Made by a program: the position numbers and the translations under genes. 64,000 nucleotides of DNA from Glycine soja (taxonomy: Eukaryota; Streptophyta; Magnoliopsida; Fabales; Fabaceae), in assembly GCF_004193775.1 (NCBI RefSeq), contig NC_041004.1:8145309-8209308 (forward strand). Direction: 5' to 3'. Below, one piece after another: positions 23,250-33,026 of the stretch. The notes beneath the pieces are model-generated. The model saw only the letters and a program-made list of their open reading frames with translations. It was not told the DNA's origin and ran no database searches. Every line of letters begins with the position of its first letter. Position 1 is the first letter of the stretch.

Positions 23250-23850
23250 TTTCTGTTAGCGACCAAATTTGTGACCGATTTATTTTATTTTAAAATTCAT
23301 TATTAAATAGCGATCAAATTTTATTTTTAAGTTATTTTATATTTAAGAATCAAATATTAAATAGCGACCAAATTAGCGACTGAAATAAGATTTTTAACTA
23401 AATTTATATTAAAATAATTAGTAATTAGCGACCAAATTGACCGCCGAATTTTTTAATTCATTTTATATTATTATCTTAGTGATCGAATGTATTTGTTTTT
23501 AGTTTTATTTGAAAATTAATTATTCAATACCGACGTCTTTGTGATTGAGTTTTATTTTAATTTATTTTATTTTTAAAGTTTATTTATTTATTAGCGACTG
23601 AAATAACAACCGATACTTTTGGTCGCCAATTTGGTCCCAAGCACGCAACGACCAAGTTGTAGGTAGTTGCGACTGTCTCTTTGGGTCACTAAATAGTGAC
23701 TGATGTTCTATTCGATTGTTGAGCGCTTAGCGATTAGGGTTTTTGCAACGTAGAAAATTCGGTCACTATTTCAGTCGTCATCAATTTTAGCGACTGATTA
23801 TAACGATTTAGCGACCAAATTCGGTGATCACTAAATCATGTATTTTTTGT
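23250..23850. repeat. Subterminal repeat region of CACTA 1, right side
   Basis: TAGCGACCAAATT, AGCGACTGAAAT, GCGACCGAA and close variants recur about every 40-70 bp (near 23260, 23305, 23360, 23425, 23590, 23695, 23790 and 23810). Such arrays bind the element's own transposase-associated protein in En/Spm-type transposons. The left side has fewer copies (17778-17880). Confidence 0.75.
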
Positions 23851-23857
23851 AGTGTCA

Positions 23858-24839
23858 TGTGAATACAATGACACTCATTACAACAACAACATTAGTTGAC
23901 ACAATTGATAACAATTTGTGTCTCTTTAACAAGTAGTCAACCATGACCTTGGATATGAAATAAATCATGTTGAGAGGAGAATGTTCATATTATGTATGCT
24001 CACGATTACCGCAGGATGATACTTCATACCAATACCATAATAAATAAAAAATGACACTCATTATAGTTTCTCTCAACTCTTAAACCCTTTTTTCCTCTTT
24101 CTCTCAATTATGGCTATGATATATTTATAGAATTAGAACTTGTTTGACCAATTAGTGGCAAAAAATCCCACTATTGTTTCTTCTTTCTCCTTTACAATTT
24201 ATATATTCACATTGCAAATTCTCCATTTGTACAAATTGTGTTTGATAAATTTCCTTGTAGTTCAACTTCATCTTCCTATCATAATTCATAATTGTCAATA
24301 CTAAACATGTAATTAGGTGTCACATACAGGTAATTTTAATATAGATGTATTCTTTCCTACTTGGCATGCCAAATTAAGGCATGCTTCCTCAAAAGTTGTT
24401 GCCATGTACTAAAAAAGTGTAATGCCAATGTTAGTAAAATGTATTATTCTTTTTAGAAGCTTGTTATTTTGGAAAGACGCATAAACTCCCATTTCATGAT
24501 TCCAATACTGCATATGATAAACCATTGTAGTTGTTATACTTAAGACATTTAGGGACCTGCTTTCATCTAATGTAATACTATACCCATTTTATAAATGAAT
24601 GTTCTAAACTCTCTTGAATTTACCTTTATTCAACACAAATCTCAAGCTTTTTTTATCCTTAATTTGCTCATTTCAAAATAATGATAGAAAACCAACTTGG
24701 TACCAACAATGATAAAAAAACGTACTGGGAGAAAGGTATGCTCAGATATAATTTCTAACATTCTTGATTGCTGACTTTTCAGAAGTTTGCACTCTATGAC
24801 ACATCACACGGTGACACTTTCCTCAACATCCTTGTCGGT
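23858..24839. other. Intergenic spacer
   Basis: No supported gene, RNA or transposon end in about 1 kb of AT-rich DNA. Confidence 0.5.
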
Positions 24840-25035
24840 CTGAACCCTCCGTAGGTAACCCTTTTTTAGACCTCAATAATCTTCTTCAATAGCTTCCAAG
24901 AGTAATGATTGTCCCCATAAATCAACACGAGACTTTTCGACATGCTTTGTCTCACTCACACATTTTCTAGGAAACTTCCCACAAGGTCACCCATCCTATA
25001 GTTGCTCCTAGTCAAACATGCTTGACTGTCAAATT
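24840..25035 (-). mobile_element. Cassandra-like TRIM fragment with 5S rRNA-derived segment
   Basis: On the minus strand, 25030-24970 reads AAGCATGTTTGACTAGGAG, ACTATAGGATGGGTGACC and TTGTGGGAAGT. This parallels the 3' half of plant 5S rRNA, including the A-box and C-box of its internal promoter. Downstream comes GTGAGTGAGACAAAGCATG, then AAAAGTCTCGTGTTG and TATGGGGACAATCATT, the arrangement known from LTRs of the Cassandra family. It is not a 5S gene: the 5' half is missing. LTR ends were not found, so boundaries are approximate. Confidence 0.6.
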
Positions 25036-25269
25036 CTTAAGTAATATGTTACTGAAAAATAGATGTATCTTGTTGACATAGGTAGTATAAATTAATTTTA
25101 TCTTCAATTGTACAATCACATAGAAGGTAGGCAATGTTTCTTATGTTTGGAACCATTTTGGATCTTGCAAATTGTTAGTATACATGGTAAAACCCTAAGA
25201 GAGAAGACATAATTGGGTAAAAAAATATAACGAGCAGAAAATAAAATGTATTGATATTTAGAATGGTTA

Positions 25270-25415
25270 AGTGGGAGATATAAGATTGACTTAGTGGTTG
25301 AAAAGACAAGACTTAAGGGTGATAGGAGAAAGGAGAGGGAGAGGTCGCAGGTTTGAATCCCTCCCATTGACATTCCTAATAAAACTAAAAACCAACATTT
25401 GTCGATAAAAAATGA
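25270..25415 (+). mobile_element. SINE-like element (tRNA-type box A and box B)
   Basis: TGACTTAGTGGTTG (about 25288) resembles a polymerase III box A, and GGTTTGAATCCC (about 25350) is a near-perfect box B. A short tail ends AACATTTGTCGATAAAAA near 25410. Spacing of the boxes is wider than in a tRNA, and flanking duplications were not established. The call is tentative. Confidence 0.4.
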
Positions 25416-26932
25416 GAATGATTAAGTACAAAGGAATTACGTAGTACCTTTATATAGGCATCAAACTAGTAACTCTACTAACAAAATTAAACTCTTAATC
25501 AAACATATCTCTAATATAAATTGTGTCCTTTATTTCTCTAGCCCAGATAAAAGGGATTGCTCTCTTGATCCTTCTAGGATGTTTTTTTGTGGAAATATTT
25601 CAATTCCCACCTTGGTAAACCTATTTGGAAGTCCTAATCTCCTTCTATGGTTAAATCTTTTATTTTGACAACAATGTTGAATACAATTAAAATCAATGGC
25701 ACTTTGCAAGTTAGGCCACATAAAAGATATTTTCCCAGATATGCAAATGCTGAAATGCAAGGTATGAACTCTAGAATATCAAAGAATTGACAAGAGATGC
25801 AAGTTACTCTAACTTGATAAGGCCAAACATAATAGGGTTCAAAGTATAGAAGAGGAATACCATAGAAGAAACTCATATTGATTGAAAATGATTAAAGATA
25901 AATGACAGTATGTGAGTACTCTATATATAGAGCTTGTTTTTAACAAACTAATATTACTCTTAACACAAAATCTGTTCCTCGTTAACTCATTTTTCCTTAC
26001 ATTATTCTGAAGCCATTAAATTATGGCTCCTCTATATGGCATTTTTGGAGTGCTACGGGTTTACCCTAGGTCCTGGAATCAGTTTATGTTGACTAACTTT
26101 ATGAGTTTAATTATGAGAATGGAAGATGCAAAATTATTGTGGCAAAGTGCAATCCATGCCACTCTTTTGATGTATCAGGTTGGATCTTAATTAATTCTCA
26201 TCTTGCATCTCAATGGGCATATTTTTGATGGGCAGCTATAAGATAAGATTTGGTGTTTGGCCTCTACATGTGGTAAGCATTGTTAGCATGATGTATAAGA
26301 TGTTATCCTAATTATCAACCAAATACTAATTAAAATGGATCATATACCTCCACACCCTTTTGTATGCTTTGCCTTTTGATACGATGGCAACACCTTCCAT
26401 TGCATTGCATACTCATGTTTTAACGTTAATGCTCAAAGTTTTGTAATTACTCATATGATAATTTGTACCTATCACATATTTTCTACGGTGGTGGTGAGAG
26501 ATTCTCATGAATTGTTGGAAGTCCATATTATATGGGTCCAAGGGTGCTCAAGTGGAACTATATATGGAGTGTCAATGTTATTGTCTGTGTCTTATCGTGT
26601 GGTCTTCCTCCATTTTAGGATGATAATTATTAAGATTATGATGGTACTCTTTCAGATAACCCCTCCTTTATGTTGCATATATAAACATGCATAATGACAT
26701 TCATGCTTTGCCTGATTTTTATATTAGTGCTTGCACATTTTCATTATCTGTTATTTTTCACTTTTTAATTTGACCAATGATGACGACCAAGACTAATGCT
26801 TGGGTGAGGTTTTTATCTGACTAGTTTTTTTTTTATTCATATTTGCGGCAAATGTTTAGTTCCAATCAACTTGGTCTATTATTCCACACAAGTTAAGTGA
26901 AACTTTTATATCTTTCCTTGGTGGTTAATTAT
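25416..26932. other. Intergenic spacer
   Basis: No convincing gene. A 55-codon frame begins with ATG at about 26022 and ends in GATGTATCAG|GTTGG near 26190. I do not recognise it and give it no call. Confidence 0.45.
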
Positions 26933-27199
26933 TAAGAGTGAATTACACCGACACTCTATGATTTTTTTAGATCATACACACCCCTCTGTTGTTTTTACAT
27001 TTACATCAACTTTTCTTACAAGGGTATATGATGTAATACATTTTAAACAATTAAGGGATTTACAATAATATATAAGGAATATTAGTGTAATGTTTTTCAA
27101 ATAGTTAAAGGAATCAATGTAGGGATAAAAAAATTGAGAGAAATCAAGAGAAATTTGTCGATACCTCGAGAGTGACAATGTAATTTACTCTAATTTTAG
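26933..27199. mobile_element. MITE-like element with terminal inverted repeats
   Basis: The left end AAGAGTGAATTACACCGACA pairs with the complement of the right end, TTAGAGTAAATTACATTGTC. The length is about 265 bp with no coding capacity. I could not settle the target-site duplication or superfamily. Confidence 0.55.
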
Positions 27200-28074
27200 A
27201 GAAGAATGAGAACATGGGTTTGCGTAGACCATTTTTCGAGGGCTTAGAGATTTCAAATTTGTTAGGGAAATGTTAAAACCAAACCCTAAACTTCGACTAA
27301 CTACCAAGCAACTACTTGGTATATTTTATCTTCTTTCATACTGATTACATCGATCATACTCTTTAGCGGTACTCTTAAATGTATTTTAGGGATACTTTTG
27401 CCTGATTTAGAGGGTGCTAAGTTGTCCATCTTCAAATACTTGGTTTGTGATAACAAGTTGGAATTTATATCACAAGAGAACAATATAGGAAATAATATAG
27501 ATGTAAAGGGACTCATTTAAGGTCATTATAATATGATCCTTGATTACTTGTAACTCTCTTACATTTTGTAATTTTTATCTATATGTTGTGTCCTTTTTCT
27601 ATATTAATTTCTCCATCATCTGTCATTTCATGCGCTACTACAAAACAGTGCTACTACGACACTGCATCAAGGATGGTCGTAAAAAAATCGTCATTTTCAA
27701 AAACGCAGTGGTATTTTTGTAAATAATCGCTATTTTTCAAAGATGGTTATTGCAAAACTGCAGTTTTTGTCAAAATCGTCTTTTAAATAAGATATTCAAA
27801 GTTGGTTTTATAAAGGAACCATTGTATATAGGCTTTTTTATTTACACTTGTGCCTATTCCTCTTCACATCATGCCCCTTCCTCTCCTCTCGAGTTTACAT
27901 ACCTAGGTAGTACTGCTCAAACCCGAGGCTCGCCAGAGAACTGGTTGCAATGATCCACAACACGTTCTTCCTCATTCCCCTTTTTCTTCTCAAACCCTCA
28001 CTTCTGCAATCTCTTCCCTTCATCGTCCAAAATGCAAACCCTAGTGTGTCGTTTCGTGAACTACTTGAACCCTA

Positions 28075-28545
28075 GTGTGTCATTTCATGAACCACTGTAG
28101 CTTCTTCTTTATTATCCTCCCGCGCAGGGGGAGTTTGAGAAGGGCTTGCAACACTAGCTTGAAGCCTTTCTCTGACGAAGAGTTGGCGAAGAAGATTGAA
28201 GATCTCACACTCAAGTTTCAGCTCTCTATAGAAAATACCAATGCAAATGATTTGGATTCAGAAGATTCTCAGGAGATTTCTTTGTCATCGGTGAATTTTG
28301 CAGAGGAGTTCGAGCTGCCAGAGGAGATTATTCTGGCAAACATTGAACGAAAAGCGAACAATGTAGAGCTTCCGTTTTCGTTGAGGATAATGAAGAACAA
28401 GCTATAGCGGAAGGAAGAGTTCAAAGAGGCAGGGGAATTCGTGTATTGCTTTGCCAAGAAAGCGTTCTCTTCCATGGTTTTTATCTTTAGGGAGCTTCAC
28501 AGTTTCACTATGCCAATGAGGGAAGTTTTGTTCTACGATGTTTAT
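28075..28545 (+). pseudogene. Captured exon of a plant TPR-like protein gene
   Basis: One frame encodes SLKPFSDEELAKKIEDLTLK, then EEFELPEEIILANIERKANN, VELPFSLRIMKNKL, a TAG stop, then EEFKEAGEFVYCFAKKAFSS, MVFIFRELHSFTM and MREVLFYD. I associate this pattern (ELPEEI-P-TIERKAN, LPLSLRI-K-KLQW, KKAFSSMVFI-REL) with an uncharacterised plant tetratricopeptide-like family. That name is from memory and moderately sure. The TAG at 28405-28407 interrupts it, and the piece stops before any TPR motif. Confidence 0.6.
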
Positions 28546-28574
28546 TTAGCACTGAAAATTTGTCTTTTCTGCAG

Positions 28575-28836
28575 GTTAGTGAGGATCCACTTACTGTAAA
28601 AGTCGATCATCTCAAGGTATGTCTTTATCTACTGCTTCCTCGTTATATATTTTCATTAAACTGAAATGTTTGTATTGAATTATCCATTCTCTTATCAGGT
28701 TTTACTTGGTGCTGCAGGATAAAACTTATAAGACGATGATATTATAATGGCCACGTCTTTGGAGGTTATATCAACCCTAAGAGATGTTCTTAAAACAAGT
28801 TCCCTTTGGAGAGATCATGTGCAAACATACACTAAG
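28575..28836 (+). pseudogene. Captured Lon protease exons (N-terminal/coiled-coil side)
   Basis: Exon 28575-28616 follows TTTTCTGCAG, encodes VSEDPLTVKVDHLK and ends at a GTATG donor. After a retained intron, exon 28718-28836 follows GTGCTGCAG and encodes DKTYK, then, after a one-base slip, EVISTLRDVLKTSSLWRDH and VQTYTK before GT. This is the segment of plant organellar Lon (an ATP-dependent serine protease of mitochondria, and also of chloroplasts or peroxisomes) just before its central helical region. The ATPase and protease domains are not here. Confidence 0.88.
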
Positions 28837-29160
28837 GTTTGGACCCTTCTCTGTATGTGTGTTTGTTAGTGAACCCGTTGTTATCTTCATCGTTAGTGAA
28901 CTTGTTGTTAGTCTTGGATTTGGACAAATGTGAAATTAATATCTAATAATCTTTGTCAGCACTAAGTTAGTTGCACCAATCATAGTAGCAACAACACTGC
29001 TGGTTCAGTTCCTTATACAATTGGGCCTTATCAGCATATGCCGTATAGTCCCCGTCAATCTTCGCAAATGAATCAGATAACAAATGAGCAAAAATTTAAA
29101 TTATGGGAGGAGTGCAAATCCCTCTGAGACCGTAGGAAATGTGAGTACTTCTACAAGAAT
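28837..29160 (+). other. Spacer with a possible unidentified captured exon
   Basis: After TTTGTCAG at about 28961, the frame reads NNTAGSVPYTIGPYQHMPYS, then PRQSSQMNQITNEQ, to about 29100. The composition (Pro, Gln, Tyr, Ser) looks like real protein rather than random AT-rich DNA, but I do not recognise the gene. The reverse solo LTR starts at 29161. Confidence 0.4.
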
Positions 29161-32100
29161 TGTGGAAGCAATGACTTCCAAGATTATTTTGATGATGCCA
29201 AAGAATCAAGAGTTAAGCAAGTTCCAAAGAATCAGGAGTAAAAAAGTTTCAAGAATCAAGTTTCAAAGAATCAAGATTCAAGAACAATCAAGTTTCAAGA
29301 TTCAAGAATCAAGATTCAAGAACAATCAAGATCAAGATCCAAGACTCAAGATTCAAGAATCAAGAGAAGACTGAATCAAGATAAGTACTAAAAAAGTTTT
29401 TCAAAACATTGAGTAGCACAAGAATTTTTCACAAAATCTTTTACCAAAGAGTTTTACTCTCTGGTTATCGATTACCAGAAGGTAGTAATCAATTACCAGT
29501 AGCCAACATTATTTTTCAAACTGATTTACAAAGCTGTAATCGATTACCATAAGCATGTAATTGATTATCAATGTTTTAAAACATTAGATTTCAAATTTCA
29601 AGAGTCACAACTAGTGATAAAACATTTTCAAATCATTTTAAACTTGTGTAATCGATTACACAATACTTGTAATCAATTACCAGAGTTTCTAAATGTTTTG
29701 ATTTTCAAATTTAAACATGAAGAGTCACATCTGTTGATGTGTAATCAATTACACTATGATGATAATCGATTACCAGCGACTGATTTCAAAAAATAAATTA
29801 CCAAAAGTCACAATTCTTAAGGTGATTTGTTTTTGAATATTTTTCAAAAGTCAACTTTTAAAGTGACTAGTTTTTCAAAAGAGTCACAACTTTTAAAGTG
29901 ACTAGTTTTAAAGAAATTGCCAAGAGTCACAAACTTTAACTTGAGTCATCAAATGATTATAAATATGTGATCATGGCACGAATTTCAAATAACAAAAAAG
30001 ACTGATTCCATTCATGATTAACAAATTTCTTTCATAGAGTTTTTGTTCAATACTTTCTCTTCCAAGAAAAGTTCATTGTTCAAAAACTTGTGCTACTCTT
30101 CTTCTTCATTCACTTCTTTCTCTTGCCAAAAGATTCAAAGGACTAACTGCCTGAGATATCTTCTGTTTCTTACAAAAGATTTCAAAGGACTAACCGCCTG
30201 AGATATCTTTTATAACCCTCTCACAAAGAATTCAAGGGACTAACCGCCTAAGAATTCTTTGTCCTAACACATTGGAGGATACATCCTTTGTGGTACAAGT
30301 AGAGGGTACTGTTGGATCAAGTGGCCTCAAAATAATTAAGAAGGGGGGTGAATTAATTATTCCTAAACCTTTACTAATTAAAAAATTACTCTTCTAAGGC
30401 TTTTACTATGTTGTTAAGAGAATAAGGAGTAGAAGAGAAACTTAACAGAAAGTAAAAGCGGAAATTAAAATGCACAGCGGAAAGTAAAAGAGTAGGGAAG
30501 AAGGAGACAAACACACAAGAGTTTTTATACTGGTTCGGCAACAACTCGTGCCTACATCCAGTCCTTAAGTGACCTGCGATCCTTGAGATTTCTTTCAACC
30601 TTGTAAAAATCCTTTTATAAGCAAAGATCCACAAGGGATGTACCCTCCCTTGTTCTCTTTGAACCTAGTGGATCTACCCTCTACTAGAACTGATCCACAA
30701 GAGATGTACCCTCTCTTGTTCTCAGTCAAACCCAAGTAGATGTATCCTCTACTTGTACCACAAAGGATGTACCCTCCAATGTGTTAAGACAAAGATCTCA
30801 GGCGGTTAAACCTTTGATACTTTGTGAATGGGGATACAAAAGAATTCTCAGGCGGTTAGTCCTTTGAACACTTTTGTATAAGGGAATGGGAAGAATCAAA
30901 AGAATTCTCAGACTGTGTCATTTTGAATTCTTTGACAAGGGAGAAGGGAGACACAAAAGAATTCAAGCGGTTAGTCCTTCGTTCTTTTGGAAAAGGGAGA
31001 AGAAAGACACAAAAAGAATTCAGGCGGTTAGTCCTTGGCGAATTCTTTTTGGCAAAGGGAGAAGAGAATGAAAAGATGAATAGCACAAGTTTTCAAGGTT
31101 TAGAAAACCAGAAAACTTTGGAAAGCCTTTGGCACAAAGAAGAAGAAGAAGTTCAAAGAGATTCAGGGCTTGTAAAAGATTGATTGAATAAGTGTCTTGA
31201 AAAGAAAATCAAAGCCTTGCTTTTATAGACTCTTCATGTTTGGCCAAGAGGACCATTTAGAAGAGTTATAACTTTTAGAAAAAACTTAAAACCAATTTGA
31301 AAAAGTCAAAAACCATTTGAAGAGTTACATCTTTTGATTTATTCAGAAACAACCACTGGTAATCGATTACCAAATCAGTGTAATCGATTGCACAAGGCTT
31401 TTATGTGAAAGGATGTGACTCTTCACATTTGAATTTGAATTTCAACATTCAAAGGCACTGGTAATCGATTACCAAAACATTGTAATCGATTACAGCTTTT
31501 TGAAATTAATTGGAACGTTGTAAATTCAATTTGAAAAATTTTTCAAAAACATTTTGCTACTGGTAATCGATTACAGCAATCTGGTAATCGATTACCAAAG
31601 AGTAAAAACTCTTTGGTAAACATGTTTTGTGAAAAACCATGTGCTACTCAATTTTTGAGAAAACCTTTTCATACTTATCTTGATTAAGCCTTCTCTTGAT
31701 TTTTGAATCTTGAGTCTTGAATCTTGATTCTTGAAATCTTGATCTCTTGAATCTTGATTCTTGATTCTTGAAATCAACTTTCCTCTTGAATCTTGAAGTG
31801 TTCTTGATTCTATCTTGAATATCTTGAACTCATTCTTTGATTGACCTTTGAGCTTTTTGTTATTACCTTTGTCATCATCTTTTGTTATCATCATTGTTAT
31901 CATCAAAACATCTTTGAATCATTCTTGATTCACCATGAAGCTTTGCTTCTACAGGTACATCTACTTGAGTTGTTATACTGAGAACAAGAGAGGGTACATC
32001 TCTTGTGGATCAGTTCAAGTGGAGGGTACATCCATTTGGTTGTTCAAAGAGAACAAAAGAGGGTACATCCCTTGTGGATCTTTGGCTTGTAAAGGATTTT

Positions 32101-32412
32101 ACAAGGTTGAAAGACTCAAGAACCGTTGATTGCTTGGGGACTGGATGTAGGCACGGGTTGTTGCCGAACCAGTATAAATCTTATGTTTGTCTTCTTCTTC
32201 CCTACACTCTTTAATTTCCGCTGTATACTTTTAATTGCCGCTTTTACTTTTGGTTAAGTTATTGTTTCTGTTCTTTACTTTCTTAACTTAGTAGTAAAAG
32301 CCTAGTTGAATCTAGTAACATTAAGAAAGATAAATTTTTTAATTAGTCAAGATACATTAATAATTAATTCAACCTCCCCTTCTTAATTATTCTGAGGCCA
32401 CTTGATCCAACA
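29161..32412 (-). mobile_element. Solo LTR, reverse orientation, split by a related LTR
   Basis: On the minus strand the LTR starts at 32412 with TGTTGGATCAAGTGGCCTCA and ends at 29161 with a CA tip (forward TGTGGAAGCAATG). AGAAT flanks both ends (29156-29160, 32413-32417), a 5-bp target-site duplication. Excluding the inner insertion and its duplication the LTR is about 1,603 bp. It carries several TGGTAATCGATTACC-type palindromes and long runs of the CAAGAATCAAGATT phrase. No internal retrotransposon region or second LTR is present. Confidence 0.85.
30310..31953 (+). mobile_element. Solo LTR, forward orientation, nested in the reverse one
   Basis: It starts TGTTGGATCAAGTGGCCTCA and ends CTTTGCTTCTACA (1,644 bp), with GGTAC on both sides (30305-30309, 31954-31958). 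It belongs to the same family as the LTR it splits and points the other way, so it forms long inverted repeats with both flanks (29190-30300 against 30740-31930, and 30310-30740 against 31960-32412). Four TAATCGATTAC palindromes lie at 31360-31600. Frames here (such as 30874-31183) are repeat artefacts. Confidence 0.88.
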
Positions 32413-32417
32413 AGAAT

Positions 32418-33026
32418 TATATTAGAAATTAGAAAACGTGTTTTCTACAAGAATTATATAAAATATATTTAGGACCAAAGTCGAGTGGTAACTTAAGTCT
32501 GGAAATTACTTCAAAGCTAGAAATAACAGAGAGGAAGAAGAAAATAGTCTAGGCATTTTAATTTAGTGTGAACCAGTCAACCTTCAACCCAAGATTCTCT
32601 AGTTGAACCATGTATCTAATTTTAATTTTATTTGGTTTAATTATTCTCAACCATGAATAAATATGATCAAAACAATCCTAAAAGTCTTGCTAATTCAATT
32701 TCTAATTTGTTTTCCAAAATGTTCTCGAAGTCATCCTATATATATAAAAAAAAGTAACAAGGTATCTAATCCCAAAATTCCATCATGGTGTATTGGTGTA
32801 GGTGAATCATTTCCCTGGATAAACTGAAAAGATGGTCAAGCATTATTGAGGGTATGCTTTAATTGCCCACTTTATTGTGCTTGTACTTGGATGTGACAAG
32901 CAAGTTTACCTTCATCATGTGCTGCTGCTTCTACCAAATTCTCTTCAATTTTACTCTGAATTGTTGTTGGTGAAAGAAAGTTGAGAGATCTTCAAAGTTG
33001 TTGATCTAGCTTTCCTTCAGGAGAAA
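32418..33026. other. Spacer ahead of the captured ALE2-type gene
   Basis: No coding region is supported. The last about 100 bp (TTCAAAGTTGTTGATCTAGC, then TTTCCTTCAGGAGAAA) may be 5' UTR of the captured gene. Confidence 0.45.

Larger units (their letters stand above)
17758..23854. mobile_element. CACTA element 1 (6,097 bp) with captured host exons
   Basis: The left end CACTACCAAAAAAATGTAAT and the complement of the right end CACTACAAAAAATACATGAT form terminal inverted repeats that continue as TTTAGTGA. A 3-bp target-site duplication TCA flanks both ends (17755-17757, 23855-23857). Subterminal copies of GCGACCAAATT or TAGTGACCGAAA line both sides, as expected for En/Spm-type elements. No transposase is recognisable. 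The interior holds nested AT-rich foldbacks and exon pieces of three host genes (20504-20603 minus; 21803-22230 and 22651-22833 plus). It is therefore a non-autonomous, gene-capturing element like those called Pack-CACTA or, in soybean, Tgm-Express1. Confidence 0.9.

Noticed and set aside
24970..25030. Possible 5S rRNA gene
   Set aside because: Only the 3' half matches, with several changes, and it is embedded in Cassandra-type sequence.
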